Assembly (NCBI GenBank): GCA_003134435.1
Contig: PLBE01000259.1
Coordinates: 76,704 to 139,064 of the forward strand
Direction: 5' to 3'
Source of the DNA: Acidobacteriaceae bacterium
GTDB lineage: Bacteria; Acidobacteriota; Terriglobia; Terriglobales; Acidobacteriaceae
DNA: 62,361 nt
The notes beneath the pieces are model-generated. The model ran no database searches. It was not told the DNA's origin and saw only the letters and a program-made list of their open reading frames with translations. The stretch's first letter is position 1, and every line of letters begins with the position of its first letter. Shown in pieces: positions 54,938 to 62,361 of this stretch. Made by a program: the position numbers and the translations under genes.

Positions 54938-54981
54938 TTACCTACTTGGGCCGCCGCCGCGAATGTGGCATAATTCGGTCC
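54938..54981 (+). promoter_or_regulatory. Promoter-like 44-bp element upstream of the kinase-TIR-ATPase gene
   Basis: TTGGGC (54946-54951), 17-nt spacer, extended -10 TGGCATAAT (hexamer CATAAT at 54969-54974). The ungapped 44-bp block is closely repeated at 62219-62262, including the last 16 bases without change. The predicted start is about 54981, giving a roughly 140-150 nt leader to the GTG/ATG start; a 65-codon frame (54997-55194) overlaps the gene start and could be an upstream ORF. Confidence 0.6.
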
Positions 54982-55118
54982 GCATCGGCCTGACGAATGA
55001 GGGAACGGATTCCAGCTTGGCTTCCCGATTCGCAGGTTGAGCGGCTCGAATTCAAAACAGATCTGGAATTGCGCCTTGCGATCCCACTCCTTTCCCCGGC
55101 GCAAGCCACGGCAGATTT

Positions 55119-58100
55119 GTGGGATACCGGCGCATGGCAGCGATCACTCAACCACAAACCCGGCAACTCGATCTCGCTCATGTCCTTTTTGTGAACGTGG
55201 CGGGCTCTGCTGTGCCATCTCAGCCCGCTACCCGACTGGAAGGCTTGCAGGAGATCGTCCGCCGCACCCAGGAGTTCGGCAGAGCCCAAGCGCACCAGAT
55301 CACTGTGCTCCCGAGCGGCGACGGTCTCGCATTTGTCTTCCATGGCGATCCTGAGGCGCCGTTGCGCTGCGCTTTGGAAATCAGCCGGGGCGCTCGGGGC
55401 GCGAACAGCGTCCGCTTGCGCATGGCCCTCCATTGCTGGCCCGCCCCTCCCATCGACAACATGAAATTCGACTGCCCCGCCGGCGAAGACGGAATCAACC
55501 TCGCCCAACGAGTGACCGATTGCGGCGACCAGGATCACATCCTGGCTACCGAGCCGGTTGTCACCCTCCTAAAGCAACTCGGACGGTGGAACGATTCCCT
55601 GCACGATCTGGGTGAGATCGAACTGCAACCGGGCGTCCGCATCCATCTCTTTAACTTCTACGATGCGGAGACGGGCAATCCGGCGGTTCCGCAAAAGTTT
55701 ACTCGCCCGGCCACTCCACAGCACGCGGAGTCTCCCGGGAAGAAACACGCGGCCGGCGGCCTGCTCAACGAAACCATCTCTCACTATCGCATTTTGCGCA
55801 AACTCGGCAGCGGCGGCATGGGAGTCGTCTACGAAGCGGAAGATACCCGCCTCGGACGGCACGTTGCCATCAAACTTCTCTCCGAGAAATTTTCCAAAAG
55901 CTCGGCTGCCATCGAGCGCTTTCAGCGCGAGGCTTCTACCGCCTCTTCCCTCAACCATCCCAATATCTGTACCGTCCACGACGTGGGCGAACATGCCGGC
56001 CGGCACTTTATTGTGATGGAGCTTCTGGAAGGCAGGAACTTGCGGGATGTTGTCTTGTCCGGCGCGCTGCCGGCCGAACAACTGACTTCCTTTGGCATCC
56101 AGATCGCCGACGGTTTAGAAGCCGCGCACAAACGCGGCATCGTCCATCGCGACGTCAAACCCGCCAACCTGTTTGTCATCGATCGCGAGCGCGTGAAGAT
56201 TCTCGATTTCGGTCTGGCGAAGTTGACCGGACGTGACCGCAGCGAGCGAGTTCTATCCGACCATCCTCCCAGCGACGATGAGCCCACCCAGAGCGTGACC
56301 GCCGCCGGAGAATTCGTGGGCACCGTATCCTATATGTCCCCGGAACAGGCCCGCGGCGAACCACTCGATCATCGCACCGACCTTTTCTCCTTCGGCGTCG
56401 TGCTCTATGAAATGGCGACCGGAGTGCTCCCCTTCCGCGGTGATACCTCGGCCGTAGTTTTTGATTCGATCCTCAATCGGCTCCCGGCGCCGGCCCGGGG
56501 CGTGAACCCGAAAGTTTCACCCGAGTTGGAGCGCGTGATCGCTCGCGCCCTCGAAAAACATCGCGACCTGCGCTTCCAGTCCGCCGCCGACATGGGCGCG
56601 GAATTGCGCCGTCTGGCCATGCGCGCCAACTCCGTCGCAGCCGTCGCCCCCGACGCCACCACCAATTCCCAGCTTGCTTTCAGCGCACCTGCTCCCCAAC
56701 CTGATGCGAAACCGCAAGCCACCCAAGTCGTCCTCCTCTACCGCCGCAATGCTCAGCCCGACCAGCAGATCATGCGTGCCCTCGAGGAAAAATTGTCGCT
56801 CCAGGGTTACCGCGTCTTCGTCGACCGCCACCTCGCCGTAGGGGTCGATTGGGCGCGCGAGATCGAGAAAAAAATCGCGACCGCCGACGCCGTCATCGCT
56901 TTGCTTTCCGCCGCCTCGGTGCAAAGCGAGATGCTCGCCTATGAAGTTCAGTTGGCGCACTCGTTCTCCGAACGTCAAAACGGCCGTCCGCGCCTTTTGC
57001 CGGTGCGAGTCCAGTTTGACCATGAATTTCCCGATCCCTTGCATTCCGCCCTCGACGGCATCCACTACGCTTCCTGGAACGACGACGCCGATAGTGATCG
57101 CATTGTCGCGGATCTCGCGCGAGCGTTGCAGGCCCCGCCGGAGGCATTCCGCCGCAAGCCCAACCTCGAACCCGTCGGCGGCGCCTTGCCCCTCGATTCC
57201 AAGTTCTACATCGTCCGCCCTACCGACCAGGAATTCTATTCCGCCCTCGGTCGCAACGACAGCATCATTCTCCTAAAGGGGGCCCGCCAGATGGGCAAGA
57301 CTTCCCTCATGGCGCGCGGCCTCCAACAGGCGCGCAAAGCCGGAGCCCGAGTCGTGCTCACCGACTTCCAGAAACTGAACGCCACCCACCTGAAATCAGT
57401 CGAGAGTCTCTTCCTCTGTCTGGCCCAGGCCATCGCCGAACAACTCGATCTCGATGTGGACCCCGAGGAGAACTGGAACGCCCGCCGCGGCCCCAGCATG
57501 AACTTCGAACGCTTTCTTCGACGCCAGATCCTCAGCCAGATCAACCACCGTCTGCTTTGGGGTATGGACGAGGTCGACCGCCTCTTTGCCTGCGATTTTG
57601 GCAGCGAAGTCTTCGGACTCTTTCGCTCCTGGCACAACGAGCGTTCGCTCGATCCCTCCGGACCCTGGCAGAATCTCTCCCTTGCCATCGCCTACGCCAG
57701 CGAGGCTCACCTCTTCATCACCGACGTCAACCAGTCCCCCTTCAACGTCGGGACCCGCCTCGTCTTGTCCGACTTCTCCCTCGACCAGGTCCGCGAATTA
57801 AACCGCCGTTATGGTTTTCCGCTTGCCAACGAGGCGGAGTTGGAACGCTTCTTCGCCCTCTTGGGCGGACAACCCTTCCTCACGCAGCGCGGATTGCACC
57901 AGATGGTCGAGCGCGGTCTTTCCTTCCTCGACTTCGCGGCGGGCGCCTCCCGCGACGAAGGTCCCTACGGCGACCACTTGCGCAGAATCTTTGTCTCTTT
58001 GAACCATGACCCCGCACTCTGCGACGTAGTCCGCAGCGTCATCACCGGACGCCATTCCTCCAGCACCGAGTCCTTCTACCGCCTCCGCAGTTCCGGCATC

Positions 58101-58178
58101 GTCGCCGGCGACTGCGCCCGGGACATGAAACTGCGCTGCCAATTGTATGAACAATACCTGGGCCGGCACCTGATTTAA
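55119..58178 (+). CDS. Cyclase-like / Ser-Thr kinase / TIR / AAA ATPase fusion protein
   Basis: 1019 residues from GTG 55119 (ATG 55134 is an alternative; neither has a strong RBS), no signal peptide or membrane helix. Residues about 15-195 resemble a class III nucleotide cyclase homology domain (LPSGDGLAFVFHGDPEAPLRCALEI, GINLAQRVTDCGDQDHILAT), but the first metal-Asp segment reads VNVAGS, so it is likely inactive and regulatory. Residues 222-490 are a complete kinase: K252, HRD with D345, DFG with D363 and GTVSYMSPEQARG. Residues about 535-665 form a TIR domain (VVLLYRRNAQPDQQIMRALEEKL-type start) with candidate catalytic E609. Residues 690-1019 are an AAA_35-like ATPase with Walker A G721-T728 and Walker B MDE (D817, E818). 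A signalling or immune-type effector is inferred. Confidence 0.9.
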   Translation: MGYRRMAAITQPQTRQLDLAHVLFVNVAGSAVPSQPATRLEGLQEIVRRTQEFGRAQAHQITVLPSGDGLAFVFHGDPEAPLRCALEISRGARGANSVRLRMALHCWPAPPIDNMKFDCPAGEDGINLAQRVTDCGDQDHILATEPVVTLLKQLGRWNDSLHDLGEIELQPGVRIHLFNFYDAETGNPAVPQKFTRPATPQHAESPGKKHAAGGLLNETISHYRILRKLGSGGMGVVYEAEDTRLGRHVAIKLLSEKFSKSSAAIERFQREASTASSLNHPNICTVHDVGEHAGRHFIVMELLEGRNLRDVVLSGALPAEQLTSFGIQIADGLEAAHKRGIVHRDVKPANLFVIDRERVKILDFGLAKLTGRDRSERVLSDHPPSDDEPTQSVTAAGEFVGTVSYMSPEQARGEPLDHRTDLFSFGVVLYEMATGVLPFRGDTSAVVFDSILNRLPAPARGVNPKVSPELERVIARALEKHRDLRFQSAADMGAELRRLAMRANSVAAVAPDATTNSQLAFSAPAPQPDAKPQATQVVLLYRRNAQPDQQIMRALEEKLSLQGYRVFVDRHLAVGVDWAREIEKKIATADAVIALLSAASVQSEMLAYEVQLAHSFSERQNGRPRLLPVRVQFDHEFPDPLHSALDGIHYASWNDDADSDRIVADLARALQAPPEAFRRKPNLEPVGGALPLDSKFYIVRPTDQEFYSALGRNDSIILLKGARQMGKTSLMARGLQQARKAGARVVLTDFQKLNATHLKSVESLFLCLAQAIAEQLDLDVDPEENWNARRGPSMNFERFLRRQILSQINHRLLWGMDEVDRLFACDFGSEVFGLFRSWHNERSLDPSGPWQNLSLAIAYASEAHLFITDVNQSPFNVGTRLVLSDFSLDQVRELNRRYGFPLANEAELERFFALLGGQPFLTQRGLHQMVERGLSFLDFAAGASRDEGPYGDHLRRIFVSLNHDPALCDVVRSVITGRHSSSTESFYRLRSSGIVAGDCARDMKLRCQLYEQYLGRHLI

Positions 58179-58198
58179 AAAAAGATGGCCAGTCCAAA

Positions 58199-58249
58199 GA
58201 ATCGAAACAAGTAAGGAATCGAAACAAGTAAGGAATAGAAACAAGTGTG
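58199..58249. repeat. 17-bp tandem repeat, three copies, after the kinase fusion gene
   Basis: GAATCGAAACAAGTAAG at 58199-58215 and 58216-58232, then a third copy with three changes to 58249. It begins 21 nt after the stop codon and runs directly into the REP-like element. Confidence 0.85.
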
Positions 58250-58288
58250 GCGCGGACACTCCTGTCCGCGAAAAGCCATCGCACCGAT
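58245..58288. repeat. REP-like dispersed element, copy B
   Basis: Hairpin CGCGGACA-CTCC-TGTCCGCG (58251-58270) followed by AAAAG, matching copy A at 50495-50538 in 38 of 44 bases; both copies are followed a little further on by CTGCTGCC. Located in the convergent junction with the last TonB receptor. Confidence 0.7.
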
Positions 58289-58307
58289 ACCGCTCCTGCT
58301 GCCTCCC

Positions 58308-61300
58308 CTAGAACTCCACCCTCACCGAGAACTGTAACGTCCTTTGCAGCGCGCCTTCGGCAAGCCCGGTAATGGAACCACCGCCCGTACAATCCACGCA
58401 ACCATTCGGCTGCCCCAGATTCACTCGGTTGAACGCGTTAAACGCGTCCGCCCGGAAACGCATAGCAATCCCCTCCGTCACCGGAATGATCTTGGCCAGA
58501 CCAATATCGCTTTCGAAAAAACCCGGCCCCGTCAAGGAATCTCGCCCCGCATTTCCGATCTGCCCCGCACCCGGCCGCTTCCACGGACCCATCTTTGGAC
58601 CCGCGATTGGCTGTCCGTCGGACTCAACTCCACAATACTTGCCGTCTGGCGCACAGTCCATCCCCGGCAGAGGCACGACGCCCGCGGTTACAAAATATTG
58701 TTCCCGAGTCCCCAGAATGCCCACCGGGCCCACCCGATTAGGGATGCACGGGTCGCCAGTGTCGGTGTCCACCACGCACGAGGAATATGACGGCGTGAAT
58801 GGAAGCCCGCTCCGCCAGATTGTGATCGCGCTGATTGTCCAGCCCCCGGCAAAGCGATCCGCCACCGGTCCGATGCCGCCCAACCACGCCTTCCCTCGCC
58901 CGATCGGCAACTCCCAGATGTTCGTCATCACAAACCGGTGCCGTATGTCGAAGCTGTCCGGACCGTATCCTATTCCCGGATCGTTCGCGAAGAAGTTCGA
59001 GCTATAGTCGAGCCCTTTGGACCAGGTGTAGTGCGCCAGGAAAGAATATCCCCGGCTGAAGTTCTTGCGTACTTTCGCCTGCAGCGAGTTGTAGTTGTCA
59101 CCGGCGTTATTGCCAAAGTAACGTATATCGAAGAGAGTGGGATTAAACTCCCCAGAAACATCTGGGTAAAAGCCCCTCCCCTCGGGCTGCGTAAGACACC
59201 AGTTGCCGTTGAAAATACCATTCTTCCCACCCTTGCAATTAGGGTAATGGGGGCCGTTCCCGGCGGGTTGGATCAAGTCTTGCAGAAATGGCTGGCTTAG
59301 CAGGTAGTAAGTCCCGGAACTGTTCGTCCCGCCTCCCAGATCGGCGAAAACATGCGTCCCTTTATCTCCCACGTAAGCCAACTCAAAATAGAGATGGGAA
59401 CTGAGTTCGTGCTGCAGCGTTAAATTCCACGAGTCCACCGTCGGGACGCGCACTCGGGCCGGCAGAGCGTAGAGGACAGCGCCACTCGGGGGAACCTTCG
59501 GAGACGCATTGGGATTCCCTTGATTCGCGGCCGCGAGATCCATCAGTGAAAAATGCGGGCCCGTGGCAGGGAAGCTGAAGGCCGGAGGACCTTGCGCCAG
59601 GTTGAATCCTCCCGCCTGAATGTTCTGGGTCACGGTTATCGGAGGATTCTGCGTCGCCGCGATCCCGAAGATGTCGCCCGCATAGCCCGCGTCGAAACTC
59701 CGCCCATATCCGGCCCGAATCACCGTGCTGGAATTGATCAGATAGGCGATCCCCAGCCGCGGGGCAAAGTTCTTCACGCCTCCCGTCAAGCCCCCCGTCT
59801 GCGACACATTGAACAGAGTGGTTGCCGGGTTCCCTTGCTGCGGCCCGTAGTTGCTCAAATCCGGTATCAGAAATCCGCCCGCGCCCGTCACCGATTGCGG
59901 AAAGTAGATTTCCCAGCGCAAACCGTAATTCAGCGTCAGGCGCGAGTTGATCCGCCACGTGTCCTGCCCGTAGAAGCCGAACCTCCTCTGGTGTTCGCCA
60001 GCTTCCGTGGCCGCTGAACTACTCACCGTTCTCTCAAAGGAAGTTACGTCACCGATGAGAAAAGTCGCCAGCCCCAATCCGGGCCCGGGAGTGGGGTCCT
60101 GCCCTGTGATGTTAGGAGCAAAACTGAAGTATCCCGTCGGTGGATACCCGCTGTCGAAGCGATAGTTCTGCAAAAAGCGCAGATCGCCCCCCCACTTGAT
60201 CATGTGATTGCCCAAGCCGCGCGTCCAGTTGTTGGCTACTTGAAATTGTTGTTCCAGTTCCCGCAAAGGGCATTCACAAGAGTTAGCTACATTCGAGTAC
60301 CCGAGCCGAAGATAATCGCTAACACCTTCTTTAAGCCCAGACTGCGCCGGAATCTGGAAATCAGGCGTACCCGTCGCGAAAGGATTGCCGGTGTCGCCGG
60401 CAAAAATTCCCTGGATTCCGATCGGAGGAGTTTGCCCGTAATCCTGAGCATTCACGTTCAGCCGGTAGCGAAAGTACCCAAAGCGAAAGTCCGTAAGCAA
60501 TTTCGGGCTTAGCGAATAAGTGAACCCCGAGGATATCCCCTGGTTCCGCGTTCGGGCCACGCCGGCGAATCCCCCGGGGTTGGTGCCAAGCCCCCCCGCC
60601 ATAGCGCCAAACGCCGGTGTTCCGCTGTCGTAGAAATTACCGAAACTATAGCGGCCAAACACACGCATGCGCGCGCTCGCGTTGTAGTCGCTCCGAACGT
60701 CGAACTGGTCGCCGCTGAACATATCTTGCCCGGTGGCCAGATAGTTGTCGCATATCACCGGATCGGGACAGCTTGGATCAGTCGTGGTCGATAGGCCCGG
60801 TGTGGGCTTCGGCAGGAGCGCGAGGATCGCCGCCGCCTGAGTCGAGACATAACCGTCAGGATCGTGATTCACGGCGTTGTTGGGGCTATTTGGAATCTGG
60901 TCGGGAACGCCGTTAACGGTTGGAAAAGCATGACCCTCCGCATCGGTCAGCGCCGTGCCGTTGAGCAGGCCACCGTATGCCGACAAATCGCAATATGACT
61001 GCGTCGCGCTTCCGGCCGGACCGAGACACGTCATTCTGACGCTATCGGGTGGCACGCTCAGCAGCACGTTCGCCCCCTCCGAGGTCCGCGTCCCCTGATA
61101 ATCGCCAAAAATAAACAGCTTGTTCCTCACCATCGGCCCGCCGATCGATCCTCCAAATATGATGTCTTTGCCGGGGGGAATGCCCGCCGGAGCAAACGGA
61201 TCCTGCGCTTGTCCAAATCCGGTTCGCCGAAATCCGAACCCGTCTCCATGCCACGAATTGCTTCCGCCCTTGGTCTGCACCGTGATCACGCCCGCCGTCG

Positions 61301-62009
61301 CTTGCCCGAATTCCGCGTTGTAGCCCTGCGTCGTGACCTTCATCTCTCCCACCGAATCCAGCGGCGGATTGATCACCGCGATGCCCTCCAGCGGATCGCG
61401 AATTTCCGTTCCGTCAAGTTCAAACGAGCTCCCGCTGAAATGCTGCCCGTTAATGTTGACTGGCTGCCCGCCCTGTGGATTTTGATTCGAAGGGATGAAG
61501 AGTCTGCCCCGCGCCGCCCCCGGCACCAGCAACTCCAGTTGCGTTACATTCAGGTCCAGCAGCGGAAGTTCGTCGACGCTCTGCGAATTAAACAGCGTCG
61601 AAACATCCGTCCGGTCGATCTTTAGTATGCTGATCTCGCCCGGGCCGGGTGTGGCAATCGCGTTCGGATCGCCCGGCTGTAGCGCCGCCTTCACCACAGC
61701 GGTTGAATCCACACTCACGCCCACGTTACTCTGCACCCGCTTGAACCCGTCCGCCCGCACCTCAATCTGGTAGAGATCCGGCGCCAGATTGCTCACGGAG
61801 AAATTCCCGCTCGCGTCGCTCTTGGTCTGGACCCGCGCCCCCGTCTGCACCGATACCAGGTTCACCGACGCCCCGTAGACCGGCGTGCCTGCCGCTGAAG
61901 TCAAATGCCCCCAAACCCCGCCATACACCGATTGTGCCGCCAGAGGCCGCGTCCCAAAACCAAATGCCAGTAGCAAGATTGCCGCCGGGAAGAGTCTCCT
62001 GGTTCTCAT
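58308..62009 (-). CDS. Oar-like TonB-dependent receptor with carboxypeptidase-regulatory domain
   Basis: 1233 residues, GAGGAAG just before the ATG, signal peptide (FPAAILLLAFGFGTRPLAAQ). CarboxypepD_reg domain at about 30-110 (GVWGHLTSAAGTPVYGASVNLV), plug at about 120-260 (QPVNINGQHFSGSSFELDGTEI and ATAGVITVQTKGG), then a barrel ending LQFSVRVEF. Long loops rich in Pro and Gly are typical of acidobacterial receptors. Ligand unknown. It is convergent with the kinase fusion and divergent from a promoter-like element at the window edge. Confidence 0.92.
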   Translation of the reverse strand: MRTRRLFPAAILLLAFGFGTRPLAAQSVYGGVWGHLTSAAGTPVYGASVNLVSVQTGARVQTKSDASGNFSVSNLAPDLYQIEVRADGFKRVQSNVGVSVDSTAVVKAALQPGDPNAIATPGPGEISILKIDRTDVSTLFNSQSVDELPLLDLNVTQLELLVPGAARGRLFIPSNQNPQGGQPVNINGQHFSGSSFELDGTEIRDPLEGIAVINPPLDSVGEMKVTTQGYNAEFGQATAGVITVQTKGGSNSWHGDGFGFRRTGFGQAQDPFAPAGIPPGKDIIFGGSIGGPMVRNKLFIFGDYQGTRTSEGANVLLSVPPDSVRMTCLGPAGSATQSYCDLSAYGGLLNGTALTDAEGHAFPTVNGVPDQIPNSPNNAVNHDPDGYVSTQAAAILALLPKPTPGLSTTTDPSCPDPVICDNYLATGQDMFSGDQFDVRSDYNASARMRVFGRYSFGNFYDSGTPAFGAMAGGLGTNPGGFAGVARTRNQGISSGFTYSLSPKLLTDFRFGYFRYRLNVNAQDYGQTPPIGIQGIFAGDTGNPFATGTPDFQIPAQSGLKEGVSDYLRLGYSNVANSCECPLRELEQQFQVANNWTRGLGNHMIKWGGDLRFLQNYRFDSGYPPTGYFSFAPNITGQDPTPGPGLGLATFLIGDVTSFERTVSSSAATEAGEHQRRFGFYGQDTWRINSRLTLNYGLRWEIYFPQSVTGAGGFLIPDLSNYGPQQGNPATTLFNVSQTGGLTGGVKNFAPRLGIAYLINSSTVIRAGYGRSFDAGYAGDIFGIAATQNPPITVTQNIQAGGFNLAQGPPAFSFPATGPHFSLMDLAAANQGNPNASPKVPPSGAVLYALPARVRVPTVDSWNLTLQHELSSHLYFELAYVGDKGTHVFADLGGGTNSSGTYYLLSQPFLQDLIQPAGNGPHYPNCKGGKNGIFNGNWCLTQPEGRGFYPDVSGEFNPTLFDIRYFGNNAGDNYNSLQAKVRKNFSRGYSFLAHYTWSKGLDYSSNFFANDPGIGYGPDSFDIRHRFVMTNIWELPIGRGKAWLGGIGPVADRFAGGWTISAITIWRSGLPFTPSYSSCVVDTDTGDPCIPNRVGPVGILGTREQYFVTAGVVPLPGMDCAPDGKYCGVESDGQPIAGPKMGPWKRPGAGQIGNAGRDSLTGPGFFESDIGLAKIIPVTEGIAMRFRADAFNAFNRVNLGQPNGCVDCTGGGSITGLAEGALQRTLQFSVRVEF

Positions 62010-62127
62010 AACTTCCTCAGTCTCTTACCACTCCACATCTCTTGCAGGGGCCCGGTTGCCAAACGCCGGATCGCACGCGGGGAGGAGAACTGTAAGAGTC
62101 GAGCTGACAGTCCAACGCGAGGCCACC

Positions 62128-62156
62128 TTTCTAGATCAAGGTGCTGGGATTGTCAA
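62128..62156 (-). promoter_or_regulatory. Sigma70-like promoter of the 62009 TonB receptor
   Basis: Minus strand: TTGACA (62156-62151), 17-nt spacer, TAGAAA (62133-62128), 118 nt before the ATG. The TTGACAA start is the same as for the receptor promoter at 24762. Confidence 0.5.
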
Positions 62157-62218
62157 ACAAATCTTTTGCCGGAACTTCCCTTCATCATTTCAATTATTCC
62201 GACCCGCCCAGTGGACCA

Positions 62219-62262
62219 TTACTTGCTTGGGAGACGCCCCGGAATATGGCATAATTCGGTCC
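62219..62262 (+). promoter_or_regulatory. Promoter-like 44-bp element, second copy, reading out of the window
   Basis: TTGGGA (62227-62232), 17-nt spacer, TGGCATAAT (hexamer at 62250-62255). Same spacing and near-identical sequence to 54938-54981. Confidence 0.6.
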
Positions 62263-62272
62263 CCGTAGACCT

Positions 62273-62361
62273 ATGATCGGGGAGCGGGCTGTCCTGCCCA
62301 CGGCCAGACAGAATGCCTGGGCCGAGTACTTCGCGCCCGCACAGCGAATCGACACGGCACC
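62273..62361 (+). CDS. Possible start of a gene truncated by the right window edge
   Basis: The frame from ATG 62273 is open to the end of the window (29 codons, MIGERAVLPTARQNAWAEYF...). It lies 18 nt after the -10 of the second 44-bp promoter element, so the message would be nearly leaderless; no clear RBS is seen. Product cannot be named. An alternative start beyond the window is equally possible. Confidence 0.3.
   Translation, partial: MIGERAVLPTARQNAWAEYFAPAQRIDTA

Noticed and set aside
54938-62262. Mobile element bounded by the two 44-bp repeats
   Set aside because: No integrase, transposase or target duplication is visible, and both copies look like promoters facing genes; kept only as an alternative.

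Overview
The window looks like a chromosomal segment of a soil-type Acidobacteriota bacterium, probably near the Koribacter / Sulfotelmatobacter lineages. That assignment is an inference from gene content: three large TonB-dependent receptors (two of the Oar-like type with an N-terminal carboxypeptidase-regulatory domain), many secreted glycoside hydrolases, no SusD homologue, a caa3-type oxidase cluster with two subunit III genes, TIM-barrel isomerase/Gfo-Idh-MocA genes and a large Ser/Thr kinase fusion. No rRNA, tRNA, CRISPR array, integrase or transposase was seen.

Positions 1-34.3 kb form a glycan-utilisation region. On the left are an alpha-glucosidase (GH31, cut by the window edge), a GH35-like beta-galactosidase and a GH27 alpha-galactosidase. 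These are followed by a secreted propeller/FN3/CBM protein, a TPR protein, and a cytosolic three-gene operon (Gfo/Idh/MocA dehydrogenase, PD40 propeller, ketose 3-epimerase-like TIM barrel). Next is a TonB receptor operon carrying a YVTN propeller and a metallophosphoesterase. A second TonB receptor (minus strand) sits downstream of a cutC-GH29 alpha-fucosidase pair and is divergent from a DeoR regulator. The DeoR gene heads a run of GH38 alpha-mannosidase, GH20 beta-hexosaminidase and GH3 beta-glucosidase/xylosidase. Together these enzymes could dismantle branched, fucosylated, galactosylated glycans such as N-glycans or plant and fungal wall oligosaccharides.

Positions 34.4-54.9 kb are mostly housekeeping and respiration. 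They hold a secreted PQQ-like propeller with Ig-like repeats, an old yellow enzyme, and a minus-strand oxidase operon running from a porin-cytochrome (46.6 kb) through dihaem cytochrome c, a cupredoxin-like protein, CoxB, CoxA, two CoxC and subunit IV to a small membrane protein (38.5 kb). Two unknown secreted SH3-like proteins and haem O synthase (CtaB) follow on the plus strand. A Fur-family regulator is divergent from an outer-membrane protein/cytochrome c pair, and three GCGAC/GTCGC palindromes lie between them. A BaiN/YhiN-like flavoprotein and two VOC-fold genes complete this part.

Positions 54.9-62.4 kb carry the most unusual gene: a 1019-residue protein joining a degenerate nucleotide-cyclase-like domain, a complete Ser/Thr kinase, a TIR domain and an AAA-type ATPase. 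A 44-bp promoter-like element precedes it and recurs at the right edge of the window. Between them is a third TonB receptor. Several gene ends carry short tandem repeats (12-17 bp units), and two convergent junctions share a REP-like hairpin element.
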